From CAYXZQ01 sp963717515 (GTDB lineage: Archaea; Nanobdellota; Nanobdellia; Woesearchaeales; DSVV01), in the NCBI GenBank assembly GCA_963717515.1, contig OY970338.1, positions 744,001 through 808,000 of the forward strand: 64,000 nucleotides of DNA. The letters run 5' to 3'. The translations under genes were made by a program, and so were the position numbers. Position 1 is the first letter of the stretch. Each line of letters begins with the position of its first letter. This document shows positions 42,922 through 51,643 of this stretch, piece after piece. Under the pieces are notes generated by a model that did no database searches, was not told the DNA's origin, and worked only from the letters and a program-made list of their open reading frames with translations.

Positions 42922-42930
42922 ATTTAAATA
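42922..42930 (+). promoter_or_regulatory. TATA box of the HTH-regulator operon
   Basis: ATTTAAATA is centred about 30 bases before the ATG at 42956, so the message should be leaderless. Confidence 0.6.
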
Positions 42931-42957
42931 TTAGTATAGTAAATCATATACTAATAT
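42928..42957 (+). promoter_or_regulatory. Perfect inverted-repeat operator at the HTH gene start
   Basis: Arms ATATTAGTATA (42928-42938) and TATACTAATAT (42947-42957) are perfect 11-bp inverted copies around an 8-base spacer. The element begins in the TATA box and ends in the ATG. A bound protein would block transcription, and the encoded two-repeat HTH protein is the obvious candidate. A weaker pair ATTAATA/TATTAAT lies at 42890-42915. Confidence 0.6.
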
Positions 42958-43495
42958 GAAAAATAAAGGTCGCGGGTATTATCAGATAAGTAAGAAATTA
43001 ATCAATTCCATTGATGCTGACGATGAAGATCTTCTGAAAGCGATTGAGTCATTGCTGGAGGAATATAAGAATTCCAGGAATGTCAAAGCAGTTCCAAGGC
43101 TTCCGCTCTCCATCTTCTCAAACAGGAAACTGGGGATCCTTGAATCTCTCGTCAAGTCATTGAAAGAAAATTTCAGCCTGAATTATTCTAAGATCGCTGT
43201 TCTCATCAATAGAGATGACAGGACAATCTGGACAGCATACTACAAAGCAAAAGGCAAATTGAGCCAAAGATTCTCATTTGATGAAGAGGAGCCTGTAATC
43301 CCCTGCGACATATTTTCTGATCGAAATCTGGGCCCACTGGAAGCCCTGACTGTCTATTGCAGGGATATTCTCAAACTGAGCTTCATTGAGATATCCGACA
43401 TTCTGAATCGTGATTACAGGACAATCTGGCTCTCATACAACAATGGAATTAAAAAAAAGGTGGACAATGGAAAAAGACTTCAGGAACAGACATAG
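42956..43495 (+). CDS. Two-repeat helix-turn-helix regulator
   Basis: This 179-residue protein is built of an N-terminal helical segment and two homologous repeats (about 49-104 and 115-168). Each has the pattern IFS[ND]R-LG-LE...L-[YF]-[IE]I...LNRD-RTIW. The second half of each repeat looks like a sigma-region-4-type HTH with the recognition helix at NRDxRTIW. It is predicted to bind DNA, probably two half-sites per molecule. The perfect inverted repeat over its own start suggests autoregulation. Its last 29 bases overlap the start of beta-helix gene 3, so regulator and surface proteins are translated from one message. The ligand or signal is unknown. Confidence 0.78.
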   Translation: MKNKGRGYYQISKKLINSIDADDEDLLKAIESLLEEYKNSRNVKAVPRLPLSIFSNRKLGILESLVKSLKENFSLNYSKIAVLINRDDRTIWTAYYKAKGKLSQRFSFDEEEPVIPCDIFSDRNLGPLEALTVYCRDILKLSFIEISDILNRDYRTIWLSYNNGIKKKVDNGKRLQEQT

Positions 43496-46400
43496 TCAGA
43501 AATCGATATCATGGGGAGGTTCACTCCTCCTCATATTAGGTATGCTTCTATTGGCCCAGGCTGTGTCTGCAGCGAACTCAGACAGCTTGGGGCTTGCAAA
43601 TGGCAAGAACATCTTATTCGTTGACAAGGACAACAGCAACTGCAATGATGGTTTTACGAGGACGCAGGCATTAAGCGGACAAACACCCTGGTGCAGCATT
43701 GATGCTGCAGCATCCAAGATGCAGAGTGGAGACACAGTCTATGTGCTCGACGGAACATACAGAAGCACCGGACCTGTCACAATCAATGGCAAGTCATTCT
43801 CGAAGAAAACAACAATCACAGCCTACCCGAACGACCATCCTGTATTGACCACCGCTATCGCCTCTCTTGAGTCAGCACCAAACTCGAAATGGACATTTGC
43901 AGGAGACTCAAGCCACAACCTCTGGTACACAAGCTATACAAGGACCACGTCAAATGAATTCGTCGGCAGGTATACTGACACTGGCATTAGCCTTTTCACC
44001 TACAGCACATCATTCAGTGTCCATAAGAGCCTGAGTGAGCTTGAGAATACCCAGAACCCGGAAGGGCTCTTTTATGACTCCGGCAGCAAGAGGATCTATA
44101 TCAGATTCGATGACCTCAAAAAGAATCCTAACAACATCCGCCTGTCCATATCTGAGAACATCGGATTTGATGTCGAGAACGTGGATGGAGCTGGGTTGGA
44201 GATATCAGGATTCACAGTCCAGGACTGCTTCAGGAATATTTATGTAAAGAACAGCGACAATGTAATTATAAAAGACAATACAGCCATCGGCGGGATATTC
44301 AGTATAGATGTCAGGTCTTCCGGCAATGTGGTGGTTCAGGGTAATGAGGTCGAGATGTCGCCAGGAAGTGACTGGACATGGAGTGACGACACAAAGAGGA
44401 GCGCGATGGAAACGTCAGGTATCTGCTTGATAGATGACCTGGACAACCTGGATGTGTCAGGCAATCTTGTCCATGGCTATTTCAATGGAATATATGTATT
44501 CACACAGAAAACAGGAAAATTCAAGGACATACAGCTCTATGACAATACTGTCCATGATATTTACGATGATGGTATCGAGATAGAGGATTACTGCAATGGC
44601 GGGAAGTTTTACAGGAACAAGGTGAATGACGCATTCGTGGCGATGAGCCTCTCTCCCGTAGATGCCAGCCAGAAAGCATGCAAAGTGTACAATAACATCC
44701 TAGTCGCCGACAAGAAGATAAAATGGGATCACTCCGGCACTGAATATTTCGGCGAATGCTACAAGGTCATCGACAGCATATCCCTCAAAGATGTCACATT
44801 CGAGAGCAATACCTGCATAGGAAAAGGAGTCTATACGACCTCTAGCAATTCACATACACAGGAGGACACCAACTGGATAAATAATATTTTCTATTCAGCT
44901 TCAGACAAGGCCCTGGAAAAATCCGGCCTTGCCTCTCAGGGAGTTATATATGATTATAACATATATTACAGGAAAAATTCAGGACCGCTATTCCAGTACT
45001 GGAATTCTGATTCAGACAGCACCCAGTTCAATACCCTGGCCGCAGCGCTAAGCAGCCGTAACAACCCAGGCAATTGGGACAGGCACAGCAAGAATGTCGA
45101 CCCGCTGTTCAATGACATTCAGGGCGGGGATTATCGGCCAAAATCTAATTCGCAGGCCTGTTCGATGTCCACCACCGGAAGTTATGTCGGAGCACTCCCA
45201 TGCGTCGGCCAGGAGCCATCGTTCTGCGGAGACGGGTTCTGCAGCGCTGATGAGGACTGCGACAGCTGCTCCTTCGACTGTGGTGAATGCAATTCTTATT
45301 GTGGAGATGGCACATGTGATTCGGATGAAAACTGTGGCTCATGCAGCCAAGATTGCGGAGCATGTCCACCGCCACAGGAATACTGCGGAGACGGGACATG
45401 CAATGCTGATGAGAGCTGTAGCTCGTGCAGCCAGGATTGCGGAGCATGCCCGCCGCCCCAGGAATACTGCGGGGACGGGACGTGCGATGCTGATGAAGAC
45501 TGCAGCTCATGCAGTCAGGACTGTGGGACATGCCAGCCTTACTGCGGAGACGGAGACTGTAGCTCAAATGAGGATTGTAATTCCTGCAGCAAAGACTGCG
45601 GAACGTGCCTCTCATATTGCGGAGACGATAAATGCAACTCGAACGAGGACTGCAGTTCATGCAGCCAGGACTGCGGGACATGCCAGCCTTACTGTGGGGA
45701 TGGGATCTGTAATCTGAATGAGAAATGCTCTTCATGCAGCCAAGACTGCGGAGCATGCCCGGCTGATGAATATCATTGGCTTGAAAGCGAGATCCCTGTG
45801 GAGATCCAGTCTCCTATGACAATCCAGACGAATGACACAGCCTCGAACAGCCAGTATATATATGTCCCACCTGACCAGCAGGGCAACAACGGCGAATCAT
45901 CCTATACAGTCAACATAAATGAGCCAGGTGATTATATCATCTGGGGAAGGGTCATCGCCCCTGCTGGAGACCAGAACTCTTTTTTCGTGAATGTCGACAA
46001 TAAAGGGGACAATCTTTGGGAGCTCGACCTAACATCTTCCTGGAAATGGCAGGAAGTCAACAACCGTGATGTGGTTGATCCAGCAGTATTCACGCTTACT
46101 AAAGGCACACATACGATATCTATTAAGCAGAGAGAAAGCAACTCAAAAATAGACAAGATATTCCTGACAAATGACTTTGGCTATTCTCCAAGCGGCATGG
46201 GACAGGAAGCTGAGAACCTCAATGAATGCGGGGATGGCGTCTGTGATATAAATGAAGACTGCACATCATGCAGCCAGGACTGCGGGACCTGCCCAAGCTT
46301 CTGTGGAGACGGGGCATGTGACCCGAACGAGAACTGCAACTCATGCAGCAATGACTGTGGAGTATGCCCTCCTGCCCAAAGCTTTTGTGGAGACGGGACA

Positions 46401-48227
46401 TGCAATCCCAATGAGAATTGTCATACCTGCAGCAAGGACTGTGGGTCATGCCAGTCGTATTGTGGAGACGGAAACTGCAATTCAGGCGAAAGCTGCAATT
46501 CTTGCAGCAAGGACTGCGGAACGTGCCAGGCGTACTGTGGAGACGGGACTTGCGACTCGAATGAGGATTGCAGCTCATGCAACAATGATTGCGGGACATG
46601 CTCTGTCGGGGAGATGCACTGGCTTGAATCGGAATCACCAGATGACCTGACCTGGCCTATGAAAGTTTCATCTGACTCAAAAGCCTCAAATGGAGGATTC
46701 ATCTATGTCCCTAATGAGCTTGGATACAATGGCAAGGCAACATATAATGTGAATATCAAGAAAGCTGGTGATTATTTACTATGGGGCAGAGTAATCGGGC
46801 CAGGACCTTATGATGATTCATTCTTTGTGGAGATTGACAGCAAAGGCCTAAACCTCTGGGACATGGGCGGACAGACATCATGGAACTGGCAGGTTGTCAG
46901 GAACCGTGGAGATAAAGACGCTAAAGTATTTTCACTGTCAAAAGGCGCTCACACCATATCCATCAGACAGAGGGAAGACGGAGCTAAGATAGATAAGCTG
47001 CTCTTGACCAGCGATAAGCATTACACACCCTCAGGGATGGGAGAATCAGCAGAGAACATCAAGTACTGCGGAGACGGAACCTGCAGCTCTGAAGAAAACT
47101 GCAATTCATGTAGCAAGGATTGTGGTACATGCAAGGCATTTTGCGGTGACGGGGCATGCAGTTCTGATGAGGACTGTTCCACCTGCGGACAGGACTGTGG
47201 TGAATGCGAGGAAAAATCCGCAAGCAGCGGAGGAAGCAGCAAGAGCAGTGGAGGAGGAGGAGGAGGAAGCGGGCCTCCTATATCTGGGACTATGAAGGAA
47301 TCTGAATTCGTCAGCAATGAGATATTATTTACAGGCGGATACAGGGATTCAGTAGGTTTCTCAATCGATGACGAGAAACACATGCTGAAGATAGTTGAAC
47401 TGAACAGCAAACTTGTTAAGGTCATGATAAACTCAACTCCAATTGAGGATACCATAAATGCATATGAGACCAAATCATATGACATCCAGGGTGACGAGCT
47501 TGATGACATCGAAGTGACGCTCGAATCCATCAACAGCGGTAAGGCAACAATCAGGATCTCACTCCTTGACAGGCAGGCTCTTCTGGACAGGATTGCAAAA
47601 CCTGATAATGATACTCCAGTGGATGAAAACGACAGCCCTGAAGAAGATTATGTGCTTTATGGTTTAAATGAGAAACCGAAACAACAGGAAACGCCTGAAG
47701 ACCAGCCTAACGGAAGTTCGCTTGCAGGAATAACAGGAGCTGCCACTTCCAATCAGGGTCATCCAACAGCCAGGATATTCTCATTGTCCATATTCCTATT
47801 CTTTGTTTCAGGGCTGCTAGTCTTCCTGTTTTTCCGGCTGGATGCAGGCACCCATTTCAGGGAGTACTATTCGCAGCTGAAGATACCATTGAGCGACCTT
47901 ACTGCAAAAAAAGACAGCATTGTGGAATACATTGCATTGACATTGCCTGACTGGGATATCCTTGGTGCGATTTCGAATGCAGGGAACAACATCGCTTGCC
48001 TGATAGGCGAAACATGGTCAAACCTGAGCAGACCGAATGTACCGGAGAAGAACAGGCCAAAGAACACTGTACAGCATGCACAATCCAATTTTTCTGACAA
48101 TCTGTCAGAGCTCAGGCAGTGGATCAACCTCGCGCTTCAGCAAGGTTTTGATGAGCAGTACATCACACGGATCCTGATTGCAAGGGGGTGGAGACTGGAC
48201 ATCATCAACAGGATACTGGGCAATTAG
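43467..48227 (+). CDS. Beta-helix surface protein 3 (14 Cys repeats, two CBM-like domains, cytoplasmic tail)
   Basis: This protein has about 1586 residues. The signal peptide (SLLLILGMLLLAQAVSA) precedes the GLANGKNILFVD cap and a beta-helix. Seven repeats of CGDGxCxxxExCxxCxxDCGxC follow (nt 45226-45760), then a CBM-like jellyroll (YHWLESE), five more repeats, a second CBM-like domain (MHWLESE) and two more repeats. Next are a Gly/Ser linker, the ILFTGGYRDSVGF domain shared with protein 2, and a membrane helix (nt 47775-47835). The cytoplasmic tail ends QWINLALQQGFDEQYITRIL. Longer starts exist upstream inside the regulator gene. The ATG at 43467 has AGGTGG just before it and leads directly into the signal peptide. 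Confidence 0.88.
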   Translation: MEKDFRNRHSQKSISWGGSLLLILGMLLLAQAVSAANSDSLGLANGKNILFVDKDNSNCNDGFTRTQALSGQTPWCSIDAAASKMQSGDTVYVLDGTYRSTGPVTINGKSFSKKTTITAYPNDHPVLTTAIASLESAPNSKWTFAGDSSHNLWYTSYTRTTSNEFVGRYTDTGISLFTYSTSFSVHKSLSELENTQNPEGLFYDSGSKRIYIRFDDLKKNPNNIRLSISENIGFDVENVDGAGLEISGFTVQDCFRNIYVKNSDNVIIKDNTAIGGIFSIDVRSSGNVVVQGNEVEMSPGSDWTWSDDTKRSAMETSGICLIDDLDNLDVSGNLVHGYFNGIYVFTQKTGKFKDIQLYDNTVHDIYDDGIEIEDYCNGGKFYRNKVNDAFVAMSLSPVDASQKACKVYNNILVADKKIKWDHSGTEYFGECYKVIDSISLKDVTFESNTCIGKGVYTTSSNSHTQEDTNWINNIFYSASDKALEKSGLASQGVIYDYNIYYRKNSGPLFQYWNSDSDSTQFNTLAAALSSRNNPGNWDRHSKNVDPLFNDIQGGDYRPKSNSQACSMSTTGSYVGALPCVGQEPSFCGDGFCSADEDCDSCSFDCGECNSYCGDGTCDSDENCGSCSQDCGACPPPQEYCGDGTCNADESCSSCSQDCGACPPPQEYCGDGTCDADEDCSSCSQDCGTCQPYCGDGDCSSNEDCNSCSKDCGTCLSYCGDDKCNSNEDCSSCSQDCGTCQPYCGDGICNLNEKCSSCSQDCGACPADEYHWLESEIPVEIQSPMTIQTNDTASNSQYIYVPPDQQGNNGESSYTVNINEPGDYIIWGRVIAPAGDQNSFFVNVDNKGDNLWELDLTSSWKWQEVNNRDVVDPAVFTLTKGTHTISIKQRESNSKIDKIFLTNDFGYSPSGMGQEAENLNECGDGVCDINEDCTSCSQDCGTCPSFCGDGACDPNENCNSCSNDCGVCPPAQSFCGDGTCNPNENCHTCSKDCGSCQSYCGDGNCNSGESCNSCSKDCGTCQAYCGDGTCDSNEDCSSCNNDCGTCSVGEMHWLESESPDDLTWPMKVSSDSKASNGGFIYVPNELGYNGKATYNVNIKKAGDYLLWGRVIGPGPYDDSFFVEIDSKGLNLWDMGGQTSWNWQVVRNRGDKDAKVFSLSKGAHTISIRQREDGAKIDKLLLTSDKHYTPSGMGESAENIKYCGDGTCSSEENCNSCSKDCGTCKAFCGDGACSSDEDCSTCGQDCGECEEKSASSGGSSKSSGGGGGGSGPPISGTMKESEFVSNEILFTGGYRDSVGFSIDDEKHMLKIVELNSKLVKVMINSTPIEDTINAYETKSYDIQGDELDDIEVTLESINSGKATIRISLLDRQALLDRIAKPDNDTPVDENDSPEEDYVLYGLNEKPKQQETPEDQPNGSSLAGITGAATSNQGHPTARIFSLSIFLFFVSGLLVFLFFRLDAGTHFREYYSQLKIPLSDLTAKKDSIVEYIALTLPDWDILGAISNAGNNIACLIGETWSNLSRPNVPEKNRPKNTVQHAQSNFSDNLSELRQWINLALQQGFDEQYITRILIARGWRLDIINRILGN
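45226..47210 (+). repeat. Fourteen six-cysteine repeats in beta-helix protein 3
   Basis: The repeats lie in three blocks of seven, five and two, separated by the two CBM-like domains. Each unit is about 24-28 residues with six cysteines. The DNA has diverged between units, so this array is older than the one in protein 4. Confidence 0.8.
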
Positions 48228-48238
48228 CTGAGGAATAA

Positions 48239-51200
48239 ATGACCAAGGGCCGATTATTGAGACAGTGGAATCAATTCTTCAGAAGGCAGCAGAAAAATGG
48301 CCATACATTAGAAGAGATCCGCACCCGGCTCCTGGACAAGGGGTATAATAGGTACCTGATCGGCGGACTCATAAGTAACTACAGGAAAGACAGGCTCCTT
48401 GATTATGCAAATATTTTTATTGTGTGCAGTATTTTTTTTGTGATTGCGGTCAAGCTGTTATTATTCCCGTCTGGGATAACTGGGATGGTCTTCTTTGAAG
48501 GCAACTCTGATCACCTCGGTCTTGCAAACGGGGAGAACATACTCTTTGTCGACCAATACAATTTGGACTGCGATGATTCCTATTCTAGAACCCAGGCACT
48601 GAGCGGAGAGACCCCCTGGTGCAATCTTGATGCTGCCCTCAGCAGGGTACAGGGAGGAGACTCTGTATATGTCTCTGATGGCAGATATGTGGGCAGGCCG
48701 TTCAGGTTAAACGACAGGACACTCTCAGCAAGGATAAGGATAACAGCTTATCCCGGGCAAAGCCCAGTACTCACCAGCGCTATATCAGACTTCTGGAGCG
48801 CATCAGGTTCTCCATGGACATTCGCAGGCGATGGGACCCATAACCTCTGGTATAGCAGCTACAGCAGCTCTGAAAAATCCTGGGCAGGCACCTATACAGA
48901 CTCAGGAATAAGCCTATTCACATACAGCTCTGATTTCAGCCTCCAGAAGAGCCTATCAGACTTCAATAACCCGGACAATCCAGAAGGGATATTCTATGAC
49001 ACAGGCAACCACAGGATATATGTGAGGTTTGACGACCTGGATATTGATCCCAATGAATTATCACTCTCATTATCAGACGCCAATGTATTTGAGATCTCCA
49101 ATGTCGACGGAGCTGGAGTCGAGGTCTCCAATTTCACGATAGAGAGCGGAGTCCGCGGCATATATGTCAAGGACAGTTCGAACATAGACATTCTTGATAA
49201 TACCCTGAGTGGAGGGCTGAAATCCATTGATGTCAGAAGATCGGACAATGTGATTGTTAGAGGAGATGAGGTCTATATGAAGCAAGGGGATGACTGGACG
49301 TGGTATGATGACATGAAGAAGAGCGCAATGGAAACTACAGCTGTCTGGCTTGAGGACGATTATGAGGGTATCGAGGTGGACCATAATGATGTGCACGGGC
49401 ATTTCAACGGCATCATGGCCTATTCAAAATCCCAGGGGAAGTTTGAGGACATCAAGGTGCATCATAATTATGTTTATGACATCTATGATGACGCAATAGA
49501 GATAGAGGACTACTGTAATGGTGGAAAGTATTATTTCAACAATGTGTCTGATGCATTTGTCGCTGTAAGCCTATCACCAGTGGATGCGTCTGAGGAGCAA
49601 TGTGAAATATATAACAATATCCTCGTTGCAGACAAGAACATCAAATGGTCTCACTCAGGCACTCATTATTATGGCGAATGCTACAAGATAATCGACAATG
49701 AACAGACCCAGAATGTTGTGTTCAGGAGCAATACCTGCATAGGCAAGGGTGTATATACCACATCAGACAAGTATGATACCCAGGAAGATGATTACTGGCA
49801 TGACAACTTATTCTATTCGACCAACCAGAGGGTACTCGAAAAATCGGGCCTGGCCTCTGACGGGGTGATATATGACTATAACTTGTACTACAGGACAGAC
49901 AACGGAGCGTTGTTCAGATACTGGAATGACGATTATGACACGACACAGTTCAGTTCTCTTTCCTCTGCCCTGAACAGTGGCAATGACCCGGGGAATTGGG
50001 ACAGGCACAGTAAGAACGCCAATCCTTTGTTCAATGACCTTGCCGCGAAAGATTACCGGCCGAAAGCTAACTCCCAGGCATGCACAATGTCATCAACAGG
50101 CAGTTATGTCGGTGCTCTGCCATGCATAGGAATGGAAGATTCATTCTGCGGAGACGGAACATGCGATGCTGGCGAGGACTGTTCGATTTGCTTAGATGAC
50201 TGCGGAGTATGCCCACCACCTGCAACATTCTGCGGAGACGGCTCTTGCGATGACAATGAGAGCTGCTCAATATGCTCTGATGATTGCGGAGCATGCCCAC
50301 CACCTGCAACATTCTGCGGAGACGGAACATGCGATGCTGGCGAGGACTGTTCGATTTGCATAGATGACTGCGGAGCATGCTCACCACCTGCAACATTCTG
50401 CGGAGACGGCTCTTGCGATGACAATGAGAGCTGCTCAATATGCTCTGATGATTGCGGAGCATGCCCACCACCTGCAACATTCTGCGGAGACGGAACATGC
50501 GATGCTGGCGAGGACTGTTCGATTTGCATAGATGACTGCGGAGCATGCTCACCACCTGCAACATTCTGCGGAGACGGCTCTTGCGATGACAATGAGAGCT
50601 GCTCAATATGCTCTGATGACTGCGGAGCATGCCCACCACCTGCAACATTCTGCGGAGACGGCTCTTGCGATGACAATGAGAGTTGCTCAATATGCTCTGA
50701 TGACTGCGGAGCATGCCCACCACCTGCAACATTCTGCGGAGACGGAACATGCGATGCTGGCGAGGACTGTTCGATTTGCATAGATGACTGCGGAGCATGC
50801 CCACCACCTGCAACATTCTGCGGAGACGGCTCTTGCGATGACAATGAGAGCTGCTCAATATGCTCTGATGACTGCGGAGCATGCCCACCACCTGCAACAT
50901 TCTGCGGAGACGGCTCTTGCGATGACAATGAGAGCTGCTCAATATGCTCTGATGACTGCGGAGCATGCGAAATAAAAAAAACATCCAGCAGCGGTGGTGG
51001 TGGTGGGGGCGGAAGCAATATTCAGCCGATGCCAATAACATCTGAATTGACTTCGGAAACCACTACAACTTCAGAAACTGCTATGGATTCTGTGCCTGTT
51101 CAGACTATAAGGACTACTGGTGCAGAAGATGACTCACCTGGATTCTCAGCAGGAGCAAATGATATACTGGAATTAGTCAATGACATCAACAGCCAGATTG

Positions 51201-51610
51201 TAAACATAGTATCGGTAGGGAATGATAACCTGACAATAAAAGTAGGGAATCAGTCATATGATTTCCAAACTGGCCAGACCAGATTTTTTGACGGCTTCGG
51301 CCTCAGGCTAGATTCAATTGCAGGTGGAAAAGGAGAGTTCACCCTAATGACTGATTCCACCAAAAAAGAAGCAGTCAATGATGCTCCTGTGCCACTTCAG
51401 CAAAAAGAGACTGATGATGTCATCTATGATGTAGACAAAAACAGTACTGCATCGAAAATTGAGACAGGACCTATTGAACCAGGCAATGAAAAAAACAGAC
51501 ACTTTTTCACACTTGCTGTCATCCTTGGCCTAATCGGCCTTGTGAGCTTGATATATTTCAGAAAAGGTGCATATAGGTTTCTGGACCTGAGAAGTAGACT
51601 GTTGAAATAA
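48239..51610 (+). CDS. Beta-helix surface protein 4 (10 Cys repeats, membrane helices at both ends)
   Basis: This 1123-residue protein starts with a basic cytoplasmic helical motif (RQWNQFFRRQQKNGHTLEEI...LLDKGYNRYLIGGLI), then a membrane helix near 58-80. The GLANGENILFVD cap and beta-helix follow, with the DDAIEIEDYCNGG strip. Ten cysteine repeats in two alternating types lead to a Gly-rich linker and a small beta domain. A C-terminal membrane helix ends it (FFTLAVILGLIGLVSLIYF). It has no CBM-like domain. It follows protein 3 by 11 bases and is in the same operon. The cytoplasmic motif resembles the tail of protein 3. Confidence 0.87.
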   Translation: MTKGRLLRQWNQFFRRQQKNGHTLEEIRTRLLDKGYNRYLIGGLISNYRKDRLLDYANIFIVCSIFFVIAVKLLLFPSGITGMVFFEGNSDHLGLANGENILFVDQYNLDCDDSYSRTQALSGETPWCNLDAALSRVQGGDSVYVSDGRYVGRPFRLNDRTLSARIRITAYPGQSPVLTSAISDFWSASGSPWTFAGDGTHNLWYSSYSSSEKSWAGTYTDSGISLFTYSSDFSLQKSLSDFNNPDNPEGIFYDTGNHRIYVRFDDLDIDPNELSLSLSDANVFEISNVDGAGVEVSNFTIESGVRGIYVKDSSNIDILDNTLSGGLKSIDVRRSDNVIVRGDEVYMKQGDDWTWYDDMKKSAMETTAVWLEDDYEGIEVDHNDVHGHFNGIMAYSKSQGKFEDIKVHHNYVYDIYDDAIEIEDYCNGGKYYFNNVSDAFVAVSLSPVDASEEQCEIYNNILVADKNIKWSHSGTHYYGECYKIIDNEQTQNVVFRSNTCIGKGVYTTSDKYDTQEDDYWHDNLFYSTNQRVLEKSGLASDGVIYDYNLYYRTDNGALFRYWNDDYDTTQFSSLSSALNSGNDPGNWDRHSKNANPLFNDLAAKDYRPKANSQACTMSSTGSYVGALPCIGMEDSFCGDGTCDAGEDCSICLDDCGVCPPPATFCGDGSCDDNESCSICSDDCGACPPPATFCGDGTCDAGEDCSICIDDCGACSPPATFCGDGSCDDNESCSICSDDCGACPPPATFCGDGTCDAGEDCSICIDDCGACSPPATFCGDGSCDDNESCSICSDDCGACPPPATFCGDGSCDDNESCSICSDDCGACPPPATFCGDGTCDAGEDCSICIDDCGACPPPATFCGDGSCDDNESCSICSDDCGACPPPATFCGDGSCDDNESCSICSDDCGACEIKKTSSSGGGGGGGSNIQPMPITSELTSETTTTSETAMDSVPVQTIRTTGAEDDSPGFSAGANDILELVNDINSQIVNIVSVGNDNLTIKVGNQSYDFQTGQTRFFDGFGLRLDSIAGGKGEFTLMTDSTKKEAVNDAPVPLQQKETDDVIYDVDKNSTASKIETGPIEPGNEKNRHFFTLAVILGLIGLVSLIYFRKGAYRFLDLRSRLLK
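50147..50968 (+). repeat. Ten 84-base tandem repeats with near-identical DNA
   Basis: Ten units code CGDG[ST]CDx2ExCSICxDDCGxC. Type A (CDAGEDCSICIDDC) and type B (CDDNESCSICSDDC) run A-B-A-B-A-B-B-A-B-B. Copies of each type are almost identical in sequence, implying recent expansion or conversion in 84- and 168-base steps. The copy number in an assembly could be wrong. Confidence 0.9.
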
Positions 51611-51622
51611 TGTTAAATATAG

Positions 51623-51629
51623 TAAAAAA
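51623..51629 (-). terminator. Oligo-T terminator after the DsbA-like gene
   Basis: A minus-strand T7 run lies about 15 bases past the stop codon at 51644, in the 33-base gap between the two convergent genes. Confidence 0.45.
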
Positions 51630-51643
51630 AGATAATAATTTGC

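Noticed and set aside
50147..50968. Possible CRISPR array
   Set aside because: Units are directly adjacent coding repeats of 84 bases with no variable spacers, and they translate to an ordered six-cysteine motif.
50067..51041. Long open frames on the minus strand (about 300 codons in each of two frames) opposite the cysteine repeats
   Set aside because: They are mirror frames of the 84-base repeats and open only because the unit length is a multiple of three. They have no promoter, and the plus-strand protein is clearly real.
37188..51610. Prophage tail-spike cluster, because beta-helix proteins occur in phage tails
   Set aside because: The proteins have signal peptides and membrane helices, and no capsid, terminase, integrase or tail genes are nearby.
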